A stretch of 14,702 bases of DNA from Bacteroidota bacterium (GCA_030593185.1 JAUVHQ010000023.1:1-14702), one strand, 5' to 3'; counted from the stretch's first letter, positions 7,201-14,170 are shown. Made by a program: numbers and translations. The notes: generated from the letters alone by a model not told the origin.

Positions 7201-8677
7201 CTTTTGGTGTAAATTCGCCGGAAAGGTTAATGTTTTTATAATGATATTTATTCAGGAATAGATCAGCAATATTCCCTTCAAGGGTTGCTTTATACCTGTT
7301 TTCAGTACTAAAACCATTAACTTGAATATCCATAGTTATATTGCCTACCCTGTTAGTATTGCCAAATAATTTACCCAGGTTGAAATTGTTGGTTTTCATT
7401 TTTCCACTATATCTTATAAGCCGGGCTGTATCAGGTTCAATTGTCAGATCTGTAGATATCAAACCCAAATCTGAATTGAATTCTCCGTATGTAACAAAGT
7501 CATCGATAAAACCGGTAAAGTTACCGGCATAGGTTATCTTTCCGAGTTTCTCTAACTGGTTGGGCAATGATAAAGATTTCCCATTACCTGGGGTACTTAT
7601 ATTTTTAATATCCTGTATTGTAGTTTTAAGGGAATCAATATCAATAAATATGAAGGTTTTTTTAATGTCGGGCAGGCCATTTAAAGCGAAGTCACAATAA
7701 ACATGTGTGTTTTCACCCCAACCTGCTTCTATTTGCTTTCCCTTTAAGTTCGCAATGTAACCAAAAAGATGACCGGCTAAATAGATTTTTCCGGGTATCT
7801 TGCTAATTGAAGGAGCGAAAAACCCCAGATCCCTTGAAGTAAGACTGGATTTATTAATATTGATGTTAAGTTTAACATTATTTGTAAAATCTTTCAGGCT
7901 TTTATATCCATTGTAAAGGAGTTCGATTTTTTCGGCTGTCAAATTAGATTGAGGGGATACAAAATGTATTTCATTGAAGTTGAGATAGTAGGGCGAAATA
8001 TACATGCGGAAATCCAGGTTACTGATTACTAAACCACTTTGTTCTCTGCATTTTAAGTTCTCTATTGTAATGTCAATACTATCATTGTGTGTTTGCAGGT
8101 TTGTGATATCAAAATTAAGATCAGAAAGTTTTATATCTCTTGGATCAAATCCTTTACGGTGGGATTGAAAACTATGTTTCTTATAGGAGAAAAGTATATT
8201 CCTGCATTCAATCGAGTGCATTCTGATTTTCCATCTAACCTTAGTTGTATCTTTTCTTTTTAGCCGGTCGGTAATAAATTTGAGGTTTATTGTATTTGTA
8301 GAGTCGGTTCTAAAGTTTATTCTGGCATCGTGGATCTCAATTTTTTTAAAGTCAATTTCCCTTTTACCCCAGTTATACGACTTGAGATTAACTGTTATTA
8401 ATTCGGAAAATAAAAGTGTATCTTGTTGCTGGTCTTCAATGTATAGTTCTCTTAAAGAGATCTTTTTAAAAAACCCTATTTTGACTTTATTAAAGGTAAT
8501 CTTAGCATCAATATTTTCTGTAATCTTTTCTGTAATTTTTCTTGTTAAATAATTCTGACCTGCCTGACTTTTAATTAATATCGAAACGGATACAAGTAAC
8601 CCAATGATTACAAGAAATAGGATAATTAATATTTTATATATTTTTTTAATATTTTTGAATATTATATTATATGGCAA
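4229..8677 (-). CDS. tamB: Translocation/assembly module TamB (DUF490)
   Basis: This is a 1482-aa protein with one N-terminal membrane anchor (about residues 17-36, ILIILFLVIIGLLVSVSILI). A very long periplasmic region of repeated amphipathic beta strands follows, as expected for an AsmA/TamB-type lipid-transfer groove. The C-terminal quarter carries the DUF490-like domain (for example GELDIFGTYTIEQGEYLF near residue 1195, then IDFGIELPTADQETRTNLQ and IGFRYRPGDEIS). TamB spans the periplasm, works with a BamA-family outer-membrane partner in assembling outer-membrane proteins, and moves phospholipid. No such partner is in the window. The length is usual for Bacteroidota. Odd: there is no in-frame ATG before the anchor. 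The start is TTG at 8677, or a one-base indel in the A7 run (8676-8682) or A6 run (8685-8690) hides an ATG at 8696. Downstream lies exbB; upstream and divergent is tsaD. Confidence 0.9.
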   Translation of the reverse strand: MPYNIIFKNIKKIYKILIILFLVIIGLLVSVSILIKSQAGQNYLTRKITEKITENIDAKITFNKVKIGFFKKISLRELYIEDQQQDTLLFSELITVNLKSYNWGKREIDFKKIEIHDARINFRTDSTNTINLKFITDRLKRKDTTKVRWKIRMHSIECRNILFSYKKHSFQSHRKGFDPRDIKLSDLNFDITNLQTHNDSIDITIENLKCREQSGLVISNLDFRMYISPYYLNFNEIHFVSPQSNLTAEKIELLYNGYKSLKDFTNNVKLNININKSSLTSRDLGFFAPSISKIPGKIYLAGHLFGYIANLKGKQIEAGWGENTHVYCDFALNGLPDIKKTFIFIDIDSLKTTIQDIKNISTPGNGKSLSLPNQLEKLGKITYAGNFTGFIDDFVTYGEFNSDLGLISTDLTIEPDTARLIRYSGKMKTNNFNLGKLFGNTNRVGNITMDIQVNGFSTENRYKATLEGNIADLFLNKYHYKNINLSGEFTPKAYDGSVFIKDPNIELNFLGSLDFSGEIPEFDFTANVPKINLYDLHIEPKDTNSFLSFLLTANFKGKNLDDLEGKINLINSTYRKMDEELHVYDFSLSALNQNDTNQLILKTDFVDAFITGNYNFTQLGSSFKYLLERIIPSFTLAEANTIKKQDNHFDFSIQLKDTRNLSKFLFPSFAVSPNSTFTGKFYPFDNYFLVKGEAENFTYKGNELIKMQLNAECSDSLFSLKLTGKKFVMNNKLDLENFSIASNANNDTVRFEISWNDQSTRNLLSQIKAIAGFRNKQKQLTPLINISFLPTNLYIKDSIWKINPGTITIDTTSIQVKNFSINNKEQWLKVHGGISEQYEDTLLLQFKGLNLSSLNTISKSEKIQLNGIINGDASLSNLYNNPLFQTNINIDDLLINNESLGNTLITSAWDTINEQLHLEASSDRGNLQTLNIKGVYEPESKEIEFSLSLNKLRLNIFRPFINKISSELNGIATGDIILNGTLSKPTANGIIKLQKTSFLLDFFNTRYTFTDQINIEDNIIKFEDIRIFDPEGNQAIINGDIKNNYYKNFDIDLKIDANNFLLMNTREKHNNRFYGTAYGSGIVNISGPPKDLNIQVSVKTDKNARFFLPLSSGEELGEFNFVSFVDNTNHTDKEKIETLTVRNNMPKINLDLEITSDAEAQLIFNSNTGDNIKARGSGNLNLQINNLGELDIFGTYTIEQGEYLFSLQNIINKKFKVRNGGTITWNGNPLEANMDIEAVYETKASLYELFLNEDYRRRITVECQLYLTGKIQNPTIDFGIELPTADQETRTNLQNAINTQEEMSKQFLSLIVINSFLPNTNYVPPTSQSITSSYAPAVGVTTSELLSNQLSNWLSQISNDFDIGFRYRPGDEISKDEVEVALSTQLLNDRVSINGNVDVGGETSTNTSNIVGDFTVDIKINKSGKLRVKAFTRANEKLLYEWSPYTQGVGLFYREEFDHFDQLMQRYWNKIFRRKNEVEKEK

Positions 8678-8721
8678 AAAAACGAAAAAAGTTCATAAAT
8701 CTTCAATAAATCCTGAATGAA

Positions 8722-9741
8722 ATGAGTATTACTATCCTTGGAATAGAATCTTCATGTGACGACACATCTGCTGCCGTAATTCAGGATGGTTATTTGTTAT
8801 CAAATCTGATTGCTGATCAGGATGTCCATAGGAATTATGGTGGAGTGGTTCCTGAACTTGCTTCACGGGCTCATCAGCAAAACATTATTCCGGTTGTGGA
8901 ACAGGCAATAAAGTCAGCGGGAATTAGTCGTAATGAAATTGATGCTGTAGCATTTACCAGGGGTCCTGGTTTGTTAGGATCCCTGCTGGTTGGAACTTCA
9001 TTTGCGAAAGGACTCGCAATGTCACTGAATATACCTATTATTGAAGTGAATCATCTTCAAGCCCATGTACTTGCTCAGTTTATCAGGAAAAAAGAAAAGC
9101 CTTCCGAAATTCCATCCTTTCCTTTTTTAAGTTTACTTGTTTCGGGAGGGCATACCCAATTGATAGTTGTCAGAGACTATTTAGATATGGAAACCATTGG
9201 TCGAACAATTGATGATGCTGCCGGTGAAGCATTTGATAAATGCGGAAAAGTTATTGGATTGCCTTATCCTGCAGGTCCGGAGATCGATAAACTATCAGTT
9301 CAGGGTAACCGGGAATCTTTTCAGTTTAACAAACCCAGGATTAAAGATCTGGATTTTAGTTTTAGTGGTTTGAAAACATCTTTTCTATATTTTGTCAGGG
9401 ACAAAGTAAAAGAGGATAAAGATTTTGTGCAAAAAAGGAAACCGGATCTGTGCGCATCTTTACAGAAAACAATTATTGATATTTTGCTGAATAAACTTAT
9501 TAAAGCTACGGAAAAAACAGGAATCAGAAATATAGGAGTTGCAGGTGGAGTATCAGCAAATTCTGCTTTACGAAATACGCTAACAAATGAAGCGCAGAAA
9601 AGAGACTGGGATATCTGTTTTCCGGAATTTGAATTTGCTACTGATAATGCAGCTATGATAGCTATTACAGGATATTTCAAATTTAAGAAAGGATTGTTTT
9701 CCTTGCTGGATATTGCGCCGCTGGCAAGGATGGATATTTAA
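8722..9741 (+). CDS. tsaD: tRNA N6-adenosine threonylcarbamoyltransferase TsaD
   Basis: This 339-aa cytoplasmic enzyme of the ASKHA/Kae1 family transfers the threonylcarbamoyl group to A37 of ANN-decoding tRNAs. It carries the family motifs in order: GIESSCDDTS (7-16), VVPELASRAH (42-51), the metal-ligand pair H111 and H115 in VNHLQAHVLA, LVSGGHTQL, DDAAGEAFDKCGKVIGLPYPAGP, FSFSGLKT, VAGGVSANSALR, and TDNAAMIA with metal ligand D308. All key residues are present and the length is normal. It is divergent from tamB, the ATGs or candidate starts being only 25-44 bases apart, an arrangement I recall as common in Bacteroidota. A shorter upstream ATG at 8717 gives only two codons and is rejected. 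No partner gene (tsaB, tsaE, tsaC) is in the window. Confidence 0.97.
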   Translation: MSITILGIESSCDDTSAAVIQDGYLLSNLIADQDVHRNYGGVVPELASRAHQQNIIPVVEQAIKSAGISRNEIDAVAFTRGPGLLGSLLVGTSFAKGLAMSLNIPIIEVNHLQAHVLAQFIRKKEKPSEIPSFPFLSLLVSGGHTQLIVVRDYLDMETIGRTIDDAAGEAFDKCGKVIGLPYPAGPEIDKLSVQGNRESFQFNKPRIKDLDFSFSGLKTSFLYFVRDKVKEDKDFVQKRKPDLCASLQKTIIDILLNKLIKATEKTGIRNIGVAGGVSANSALRNTLTNEAQKRDWDICFPEFEFATDNAAMIAITGYFKFKKGLFSLLDIAPLARMDI

Positions 9742-9860
9742 TTTTATGAACGGAAAATGCCGGTTTACGGAGAAAAAATGACCGGTTAAAACAAATAGGT
9801 GAAGTAGATTTCAGTTTCTCAATACAAATATATATATTTACATAGAGATAATTTCAGAAA

Positions 9861-10232
9861 ATGGATATTTTAGCCCGAGAAGGATCACATATTATTCCGG
9901 AAATAACTTTTAATCCGGCAGGAAAAATTGATATTCGTGGACGTTCCATTCACGAAGATCCATCAAAATTTTTTGATCCTCTGTGTGATTGGATTGAAAA
10001 TTACTGCCAAAATCCTGCAGAAACAACCAATGTTAATATTGAATTAGAATATTTTAACAGTGGATCGGCCAGATATATTCTGAAGATTCTTAAACGTCTT
10101 GGGCTTTTGCTTAATGATGGTAAAAAACTTGTTATTAACTGGCATTATGAAGAAGGTGATGATGATATTCTTGAACGTGGTGAGTATTATGCCTCTATCC
10201 TAAAAACTACTTTCAATTTTATTGAATCCTGA
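9861..10232 (+). CDS. SiaC-family (DUF1987) regulatory phosphoprotein
   Basis: This is a 123-aa soluble protein. The features recalled for this family are all visible: PEITFNPAGKIDIRGRSI near the N-terminus, EDPSKFFDPLCDWIENY in the first helix, the strand IELEYFNSGSAR, then a helix KILKRLGLLL, and a closing strand KLVINWHYEEGD. SiaC of Pseudomonas is a STAS-like switch that is phosphorylated by kinase SiaB, dephosphorylated by phosphatase SiaA, and activates the diguanylate cyclase SiaD. Its phosphosite Thr falls, by my alignment, at S67 in NSGS here. Neither siaA, siaB nor siaD is in the window, so the partner set and output are unknown. It follows tsaD after 119 bases; a weak TATATTTA (9833-9840) could be its minus-7 element. 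Confidence 0.82.
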   Translation: MDILAREGSHIIPEITFNPAGKIDIRGRSIHEDPSKFFDPLCDWIENYCQNPAETTNVNIELEYFNSGSARYILKILKRLGLLLNDGKKLVINWHYEEGDDDILERGEYYASILKTTFNFIES

Positions 10233-10388
10233 ATTATTTGTTGTGTTTGGGCTGTTGTTAATTAGTTGATTATTAATAGCTTTAGGGATATTCCATTTTT
10301 ACAATATTTTCCACCTTTACATATTTATGCTAGCAGGTATTATTCACATTTGAATATTAAGATTTATCAATTAAAAGATGGATCATGT

Positions 10389-11180
10389 TTACTTGCTGGA
10401 TTTTATAAATATACGGGCTGTGAGCTTTTGTTTTATAGACATCGGGACAATCTTTTCTGTATAAAAACTTACTTTGCTTAAAATACCGGGAATAATAATA
10501 AACTTTTTACGAAGCATTCTTTTAATAGCGATAGCTGCAACCCTTTTGGGTGGTAAAGCTGACCATCTTGCAATTTTCCCCTGCAGAAGTATTTTGGTTA
10601 TTAAATCAGGATTTGTATTTACCGGACCGGGACACAAAATACTAATACTAATGTTAAATGGTCGTAGTTCTTCACGTAGTGCCCTGGAAAAAGAATAGAC
10701 AAAGATTTTAGTTGCAGAATACACTGTCTTATAAGGCATTGGGTAGAATGATGCAATGCTGCCCAGGTTAAGGATATAGGATGGAGAATTCTTTTTCAGG
10801 TCAGGAAGGAACAACCGGGTTAATAACACTACTGAATTTACATTGAGGTCGATCATTTGCATGTAGAACCCGGAAGATTGATTTTCAAAACGACCAACAC
10901 AACCAAATCCTGCATTATTAATCAGTGTATTTACCTCTAATTTGTTCTCAATACACCAGTTATGAATTATCTCCGGGGCTTTACTATCTGTAAGATTAAG
11001 GGTTTTATAACTGGACTTAATTCTGTATTTTACGGTAAGTTCATCTGATAATTTTTCAAGGTTTTCATCCGGAAGTGAAATAAGTGCCAGATTCATACCT
11101 CTTTTGGCACATTCAACAGCAAGTGCTCTGCCAATTCCTTTGCTTGCCCCGGTAATTAATACGTAATAATTATTTCTCAT
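10389..11180 (-). CDS. Short-chain dehydrogenase/reductase (classical SDR)
   Basis: This 263-aa NAD(P)-dependent oxidoreductase has the cofactor motif TGASKGIG (10-17), NNAG (88-91), and the catalytic set N113, S141, Y154 and K158 (YSATK), with PGPVNT following the active site. All catalytic residues are present. The C-terminal 60 residues are basic and hydrophobic (IKRMLRKKFIIIPGIL, then a short tail). This resembles the membrane-associated SDR subgroup related to DltE/YqjQ-type proteins, so the substrate may be a lipid or ketoacyl group, but this is inference. It is in the same direction as the epimerase gene but separated by 189 bases of repeats, so co-transcription is uncertain. The 156-base convergent gap to the SiaC gene (10233-10388) shows nothing recognisable. 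Confidence 0.85.
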   Translation of the reverse strand: MRNNYYVLITGASKGIGRALAVECAKRGMNLALISLPDENLEKLSDELTVKYRIKSSYKTLNLTDSKAPEIIHNWCIENKLEVNTLINNAGFGCVGRFENQSSGFYMQMIDLNVNSVVLLTRLFLPDLKKNSPSYILNLGSIASFYPMPYKTVYSATKIFVYSFSRALREELRPFNISISILCPGPVNTNPDLITKILLQGKIARWSALPPKRVAAIAIKRMLRKKFIIIPGILSKVSFYTEKIVPMSIKQKLTARIFIKSSK

Positions 11181-11210
11181 GACTATTACAAATAAAGAAG
11201 TGACTAAATG

Positions 11211-11254
11211 AAGAAGTGACTAAAGTGACTAAAGTGCCTAAAATGCCTAAAGTT
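11211..11254 (+). repeat. Dispersed intergenic short-tandem repeat, copy B (period 9)
   Basis: Nine-base units run from 11221: taaagtgac, taaagtgcc, taaaatgcc, then taaagtt. They are preceded by related aagaagtgac words at 11211-11220 and just upstream. Bases 11232-11254 are an exact 23-base inverted copy of 921-943. The array lies between the SDR and the epimerase gene. Confidence 0.7.
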
Positions 11255-11272
11255 ATAACTTCTTCTCTTCTC

Positions 11273-11328
11273 AACTTTAGTTCACTTTCAACTTCTTCTT
11301 AACTTTAGCTCACTTTCAACTTCTTCTC
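11273..11328 (+). repeat. Two-copy 28-bp tandem repeat
   Basis: Bases 11273-11300 and 11301-11328 are 28-base direct repeats differing at only two positions (ag-t-tc versus ag-c-tc, and the last base). A truncated third copy starts at 11329 with aacttta. The unit itself contains shorter internal words (aacttta, actttca, acttctt). It occupies the SDR-epimerase gap together with copy B. Confidence 0.75.
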
Positions 11329-11369
11329 AACTTTACTTAACTTTAAATACTTGATTAGTTACACAAAAA

Positions 11370-12347
11370 CTATTCTTTTAACCATTCCAGGGTTTTATTA
11401 ATACCTTCATGTATTGGTGTTATTTGATACCCCAACTCATTTTTCGCTTTGTTGCTTGAAATAGCCCACGAATAATAATATTTTTTTACCCAGACCGGTG
11501 TAATTACCGGTGGTTTACCGGTAAGTTCAGCTAAATGTAGCTGAATTCCTGAAATAAACAATATTATTTTCAAAGGGATTTTAATCATAAATCTGCTTTT
11601 TCCAATTACTTTACCAAGAGTTTCAAAAAATTCATTATAAGTTAAATTCTGACCTCCGATAATATATCTCTCGCCAGACCTCCCTTTTTTCATTGCCAGA
11701 ATTAATCCGTCTAACACATCGTTTATAAATACATAGTTACCAATGCTCTTTCCGTCACCGGGTATCAGTCGCCATAATCCTTTGGTATAAAGCTTTATTA
11801 GTTTTGTAACACTGTTGCTTACTGTAAGCTCACCCGGACCATAGAGCCTGGAAGGAAGAACAATTACTACCTGAGTCTGTTTTTTCGGTAATTGCCAGAC
11901 CTTATCTTCCATTAATATCTTTGTTTTTCCATACCCGGTAAAAGGGAGATTGTTGTTACCTGAATTTTCTGTGACAAGATCTTTGTCAGAAGGCCCTAAC
12001 ACTTCTGCAGTTGAGGTAATTACAACCTTTCTTACATCTGCTTTTATTGCAGCTAAAAGCACATTTAGAGTACCCTGAACATTGATTTTATAATAAGTAT
12101 CCTGCTGTTTTGCCCATGGTTTTGTAAATGCAGCCAGATGATATACCTCTTCACACCCTTTCATTCCCTGGTAAAGTGAATCTGCATTAAGAAGATCACC
12201 ATCTTTAAAGATGACGTTTTCGAAATTTATTTTTTTTGATTTTGCCGGGTTCCTAATTAAAGCATGCACAGTATTCCCTTCTTCAATCAGCCTTTTTGTC
12301 AGATTTGAGCCAATAAATCCGGTTGCTCCTGTAATATATATTTTCAT
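11370..12347 (-). CDS. NAD-dependent epimerase/dehydratase (extended SDR)
   Basis: This 325-aa protein has the Rossmann motif GATGFIG (G7, G10, G13), HLAA at 70-73, the active-site STAE region (S112, T113) and YGKTK (Y139, K143). The C-terminal half is a substrate domain with GDGKSIGNYVFINDVLDGL and GERYIIGGQNLTYNEF. These fit extended SDRs of the dihydroflavonol-reductase/HpnA-like branch, acting on a sugar nucleotide, a sterol-like or a polyketide-type substrate; the exact one cannot be told. The start is taken at ATG 12347, because that ATG overlaps the CPBP stop by one base (TGATG), a layout typical of translational coupling; a TTG one codon upstream (12350) is less likely. Confidence 0.86.
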   Translation of the reverse strand: MKIYITGATGFIGSNLTKRLIEEGNTVHALIRNPAKSKKINFENVIFKDGDLLNADSLYQGMKGCEEVYHLAAFTKPWAKQQDTYYKINVQGTLNVLLAAIKADVRKVVITSTAEVLGPSDKDLVTENSGNNNLPFTGYGKTKILMEDKVWQLPKKQTQVVIVLPSRLYGPGELTVSNSVTKLIKLYTKGLWRLIPGDGKSIGNYVFINDVLDGLILAMKKGRSGERYIIGGQNLTYNEFFETLGKVIGKSRFMIKIPLKIILFISGIQLHLAELTGKPPVITPVWVKKYYYSWAISSNKAKNELGYQITPIHEGINKTLEWLKE

Positions 12348-13063
12348 CAATTATCGTTTATTTTTAACTGCAGATTACCCGCTTTTTGCTGTCTGAATAA
12401 AGCAAAGTATTCACCAGAAAGTGCCAGACACAGATGAGCAAAAAAGGCAATCCAGATATTCCCGTATTCAATTGTAAGTAAACACAAAACAATACCAAGG
12501 GGGATTGCACCAATTACCTCCCGTATGCCTTTATAGAAATGAGTGGCTGAATATAGAATTGTGTTAATTATTATTGCTGCTACAATTCCTAAATGATTCA
12601 CAAGTGGGAATAGTAGTAATCCTCTGAACATAAATTCATAAGCAAAAAGATAACCTGCCCAGCTCAGGGTGTTGATCAGAATAAGATAAAAATTCCAGGA
12701 TTCTTTTTGTATTTGAGGATAGTTTTTTAAATTTTTTGGGTTACGGATCAAAAAGAAATTCATAGAAATAAGAAACACTCCCAGGATTATAATCCATATT
12801 AATGAACCGGCAAACCTGTTTACATTTAAGCCAAGCTGAGATATTGTATAGCCGGGGAGCATCCAAAGAAATAGCACAGGTATTAATCCGAATAAAACCA
12901 TACCACAAAGTCTGATAAAGATAACCGGACGGGCATTTTTTGCTTTATTACTTTTCCTATATACCTGAATGATTGAAAACAAAGCAAGCGATGAAAATAT
13001 GACATACAGAATGGGGATGATTACATTTCGAGAAAAAACTTCTCCCGTGTTTATTGGATCCAT
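12347..13063 (-). CDS. CPBP family intramembrane metalloprotease homologue
   Basis: This is a 238-aa membrane protein with about seven or eight hydrophobic helices. The last 110 residues carry the CPBP (Abi, Rce1-like) core: YEFMFRG with E143 and R147, the second motif YSATH with H175, and AHLCLAL with H210. In the usual EExxxR motif the first glutamate is replaced by Y142, a variant I recall from Bacteroidota members, while the second glutamate, the arginine and both histidines remain. Family members are glutamate-type intramembrane proteases or non-proteolytic relatives; activity here is unproven. The N-terminus (residues 1-100) is extra membrane sequence of no recognised function. It lies directly upstream of, and overlaps, the epimerase gene, so the two probably share a transcript. 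Confidence 0.82.
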   Translation of the reverse strand: MDPINTGEVFSRNVIIPILYVIFSSLALFSIIQVYRKSNKAKNARPVIFIRLCGMVLFGLIPVLFLWMLPGYTISQLGLNVNRFAGSLIWIIILGVFLISMNFFLIRNPKNLKNYPQIQKESWNFYLILINTLSWAGYLFAYEFMFRGLLLFPLVNHLGIVAAIIINTILYSATHFYKGIREVIGAIPLGIVLCLLTIEYGNIWIAFFAHLCLALSGEYFALFRQQKAGNLQLKINDN

Positions 13064-13166
13064 ATATATTTCTGGTTTTTATTAGAACATAGATTCAAAA
13101 AAATATATTTCAACGAACTAAAATACAATATTTGACTTTATTTTTAACTATTTAGTGTTTTATGTT

Positions 13167-13290
13167 TAAAGTGCCTAAAGTGTCTAAAATGCAAAAATGT
13201 CTAAAGTTTTAAATTAATAGTGCCTTAAGTTTGGGATGCTAAAATGATTGAATGATTAAATGAGTAAATGCTAAAATGACTATAATGGCT
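13167..13290 (+). repeat. Dispersed intergenic short-tandem repeat, copy C (periods 9 and 8)
   Basis: Nine-base units (taaagtgcc 13167-13175, taaagtgtc, taaaatgca) are followed by a 38-base block (13196-13233) that matches 896-933 in inverted orientation at 33 of 38 positions. From 13243 an 8-base array takes over: aatgattg, aatgatta, aatgagta, aatgctaa, aatgacta (to 13282) and a degenerate taatggct. It occupies the divergent region between the CPBP gene and cysH. The left part of that region (13064-13166) shows nothing recognisable. Confidence 0.7.
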
Positions 13291-13314
13291 AATTTCATTA
13301 TACTTTACATTTTT

Positions 13315-13342
13315 GCCGACTGTTGACTGCCGACTGCTGACT
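13315..13342 (+). repeat. Four-copy heptamer array
   Basis: The four consecutive words gccgact, gttgact, gccgact, gctgact occupy 13315-13342. They share the invariant tail GACT and differ at positions 2-3. The array sits 67 bases upstream of the cysH minus-7 candidate and its GC content stands out from the AT-rich surroundings. Confidence 0.8.
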
Positions 13343-13383
13343 AATTAGTTATAATTTTTGGTTTACAACAAATCTTCAATTTA

Positions 13384-13416
13384 TTTCAAGTTGCCGGCAA
13401 AAAGATTGTATTTTTG
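13384..13416 (+). promoter_or_regulatory. Candidate Bacteroidota-type promoter of cysH
   Basis: TATTTTTG at 13409-13416 matches the TAnnTTTG minus-7 consensus exactly. TTTC at 13384-13387, 21 bases upstream, is one base off TTTG. The ATG (13435) is 18 bases beyond the minus-7 element, a short leader that is normal for leaderless or nearly leaderless transcripts in this phylum. The upstream element is weak. Confidence 0.4.
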
Positions 13417-13434
13417 TGGTTCTAAAAAACAGCT

Positions 13435-14151
13435 ATGGCAGGCAGCAAAATAGTTAATGAGCTAAATGAGAGATTTCAGAATTCTTCACCTGAAGAAGTA
13501 ATTGGGTACTTCCTGAAAGATTTTAACGGGAAAACCGCATTTGGAACAAGTTTAGGAGCAGAAGATCAGGTATTGACCAAAATGATCGCTGATATCGATC
13601 CCGGTACATTTATTTTTACTCTCGATACAGGAAGGTTATTCAGGGAAACATATGATTTAATCAGTAGAACTATGAAGACCTATACTGTTAAGATAAATAT
13701 TTTTTTCCCTGATGCAGAAAAAGTTGAAAAGATGGTTAATGAATTTGGTATAAACCTGTTCTATGATAGTGTTGAGAAAAGGGAGCTTTGCTGCCATATC
13801 AGGAAAATTGAACCATCAAAAAGAGCTTTTTCAGGTATTAATGCATGGATTTGTGGAATACGAAGAAACCAGTCGGTTTCACGTTATGCCACGCAAGTTG
13901 TGGAATGGGATAACCAGAATAATCTTATCAAGGTAAATCCGGTTTATAAATGGACAGAAGAGCAGGTATGGGAATATATTAATAAGTATAATATCCCTTA
14001 TAACCCATTGCATGATAATGGGTATCCGAGTATTTCATGCCAGCCATGTACAAGAGCAATAAAACCGGGAGAGGATGTGAGAGCAGGCAGATGGTGGTGG
14101 GAAGAACCTGAGAAAAAGGAATGTGGGTTGCATAAATATAGTAGAGAATAA
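13435..14151 (+). CDS. cysH: Assimilatory adenylyl-sulfate (APS) reductase, CysH family
   Basis: This is a 238-aa cytoplasmic enzyme of the PAPS/APS reductase family, reducing activated sulfate to sulfite with electrons from thioredoxin. It has the nucleotide-binding SLGAEDQV (39-46) and LDTGRLF (63-69) loops and the R-rich WICGIRRNQS segment. The cluster cysteines C119-C120 and C202-C205 (CQPC), plus the C-terminal KKECGLH with the catalytic cysteine C230, are all present. The paired CC and CXXC ligate a [4Fe-4S] cluster, which in this family marks APS rather than PAPS as substrate. The length is normal for the bacterial APS form. No cysD, cysN or cysC is nearby, so the partner sulfurylase lies elsewhere. 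C140 within the family's usual WxTGxRR segment is an unusual extra cysteine. It converges on the 175-aa protein 19 bases away. Confidence 0.94.
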   Translation: MAGSKIVNELNERFQNSSPEEVIGYFLKDFNGKTAFGTSLGAEDQVLTKMIADIDPGTFIFTLDTGRLFRETYDLISRTMKTYTVKINIFFPDAEKVEKMVNEFGINLFYDSVEKRELCCHIRKIEPSKRAFSGINAWICGIRRNQSVSRYATQVVEWDNQNNLIKVNPVYKWTEEQVWEYINKYNIPYNPLHDNGYPSISCQPCTRAIKPGEDVRAGRWWWEEPEKKECGLHKYSRE

Positions 14152-14152
14152 T

Positions 14153-14170
14153 CCGAACCCCGAACCCCGG
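14153..14170 (+). repeat. Short heptamer repeat between convergent genes
   Basis: ccgaacc is repeated at 14153-14159 and 14160-14166, with a partial third copy ccgg to 14170. It fills nearly the whole gap between the cysH stop (14151) and the next stop on the minus strand (14171). It is short enough that it could be chance, but it repeats the period-7 theme of this window. Confidence 0.6.

Noticed and set aside
9321..9680. Minus-strand 119-aa open frame
   Set aside because: It is antisense to conserved tsaD motifs and shows no protein family features.
10266..10481. Plus-strand 71-aa open frame
   Set aside because: It overlaps the SDR gene in antisense, has no family pattern, and is an open frame by chance in AT-rich sequence.
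12348..12350. TTG as epimerase start
   Set aside because: ATG at 12347-12345 directly follows, overlaps the upstream stop as TGATG, and leads straight into the Rossmann strand.
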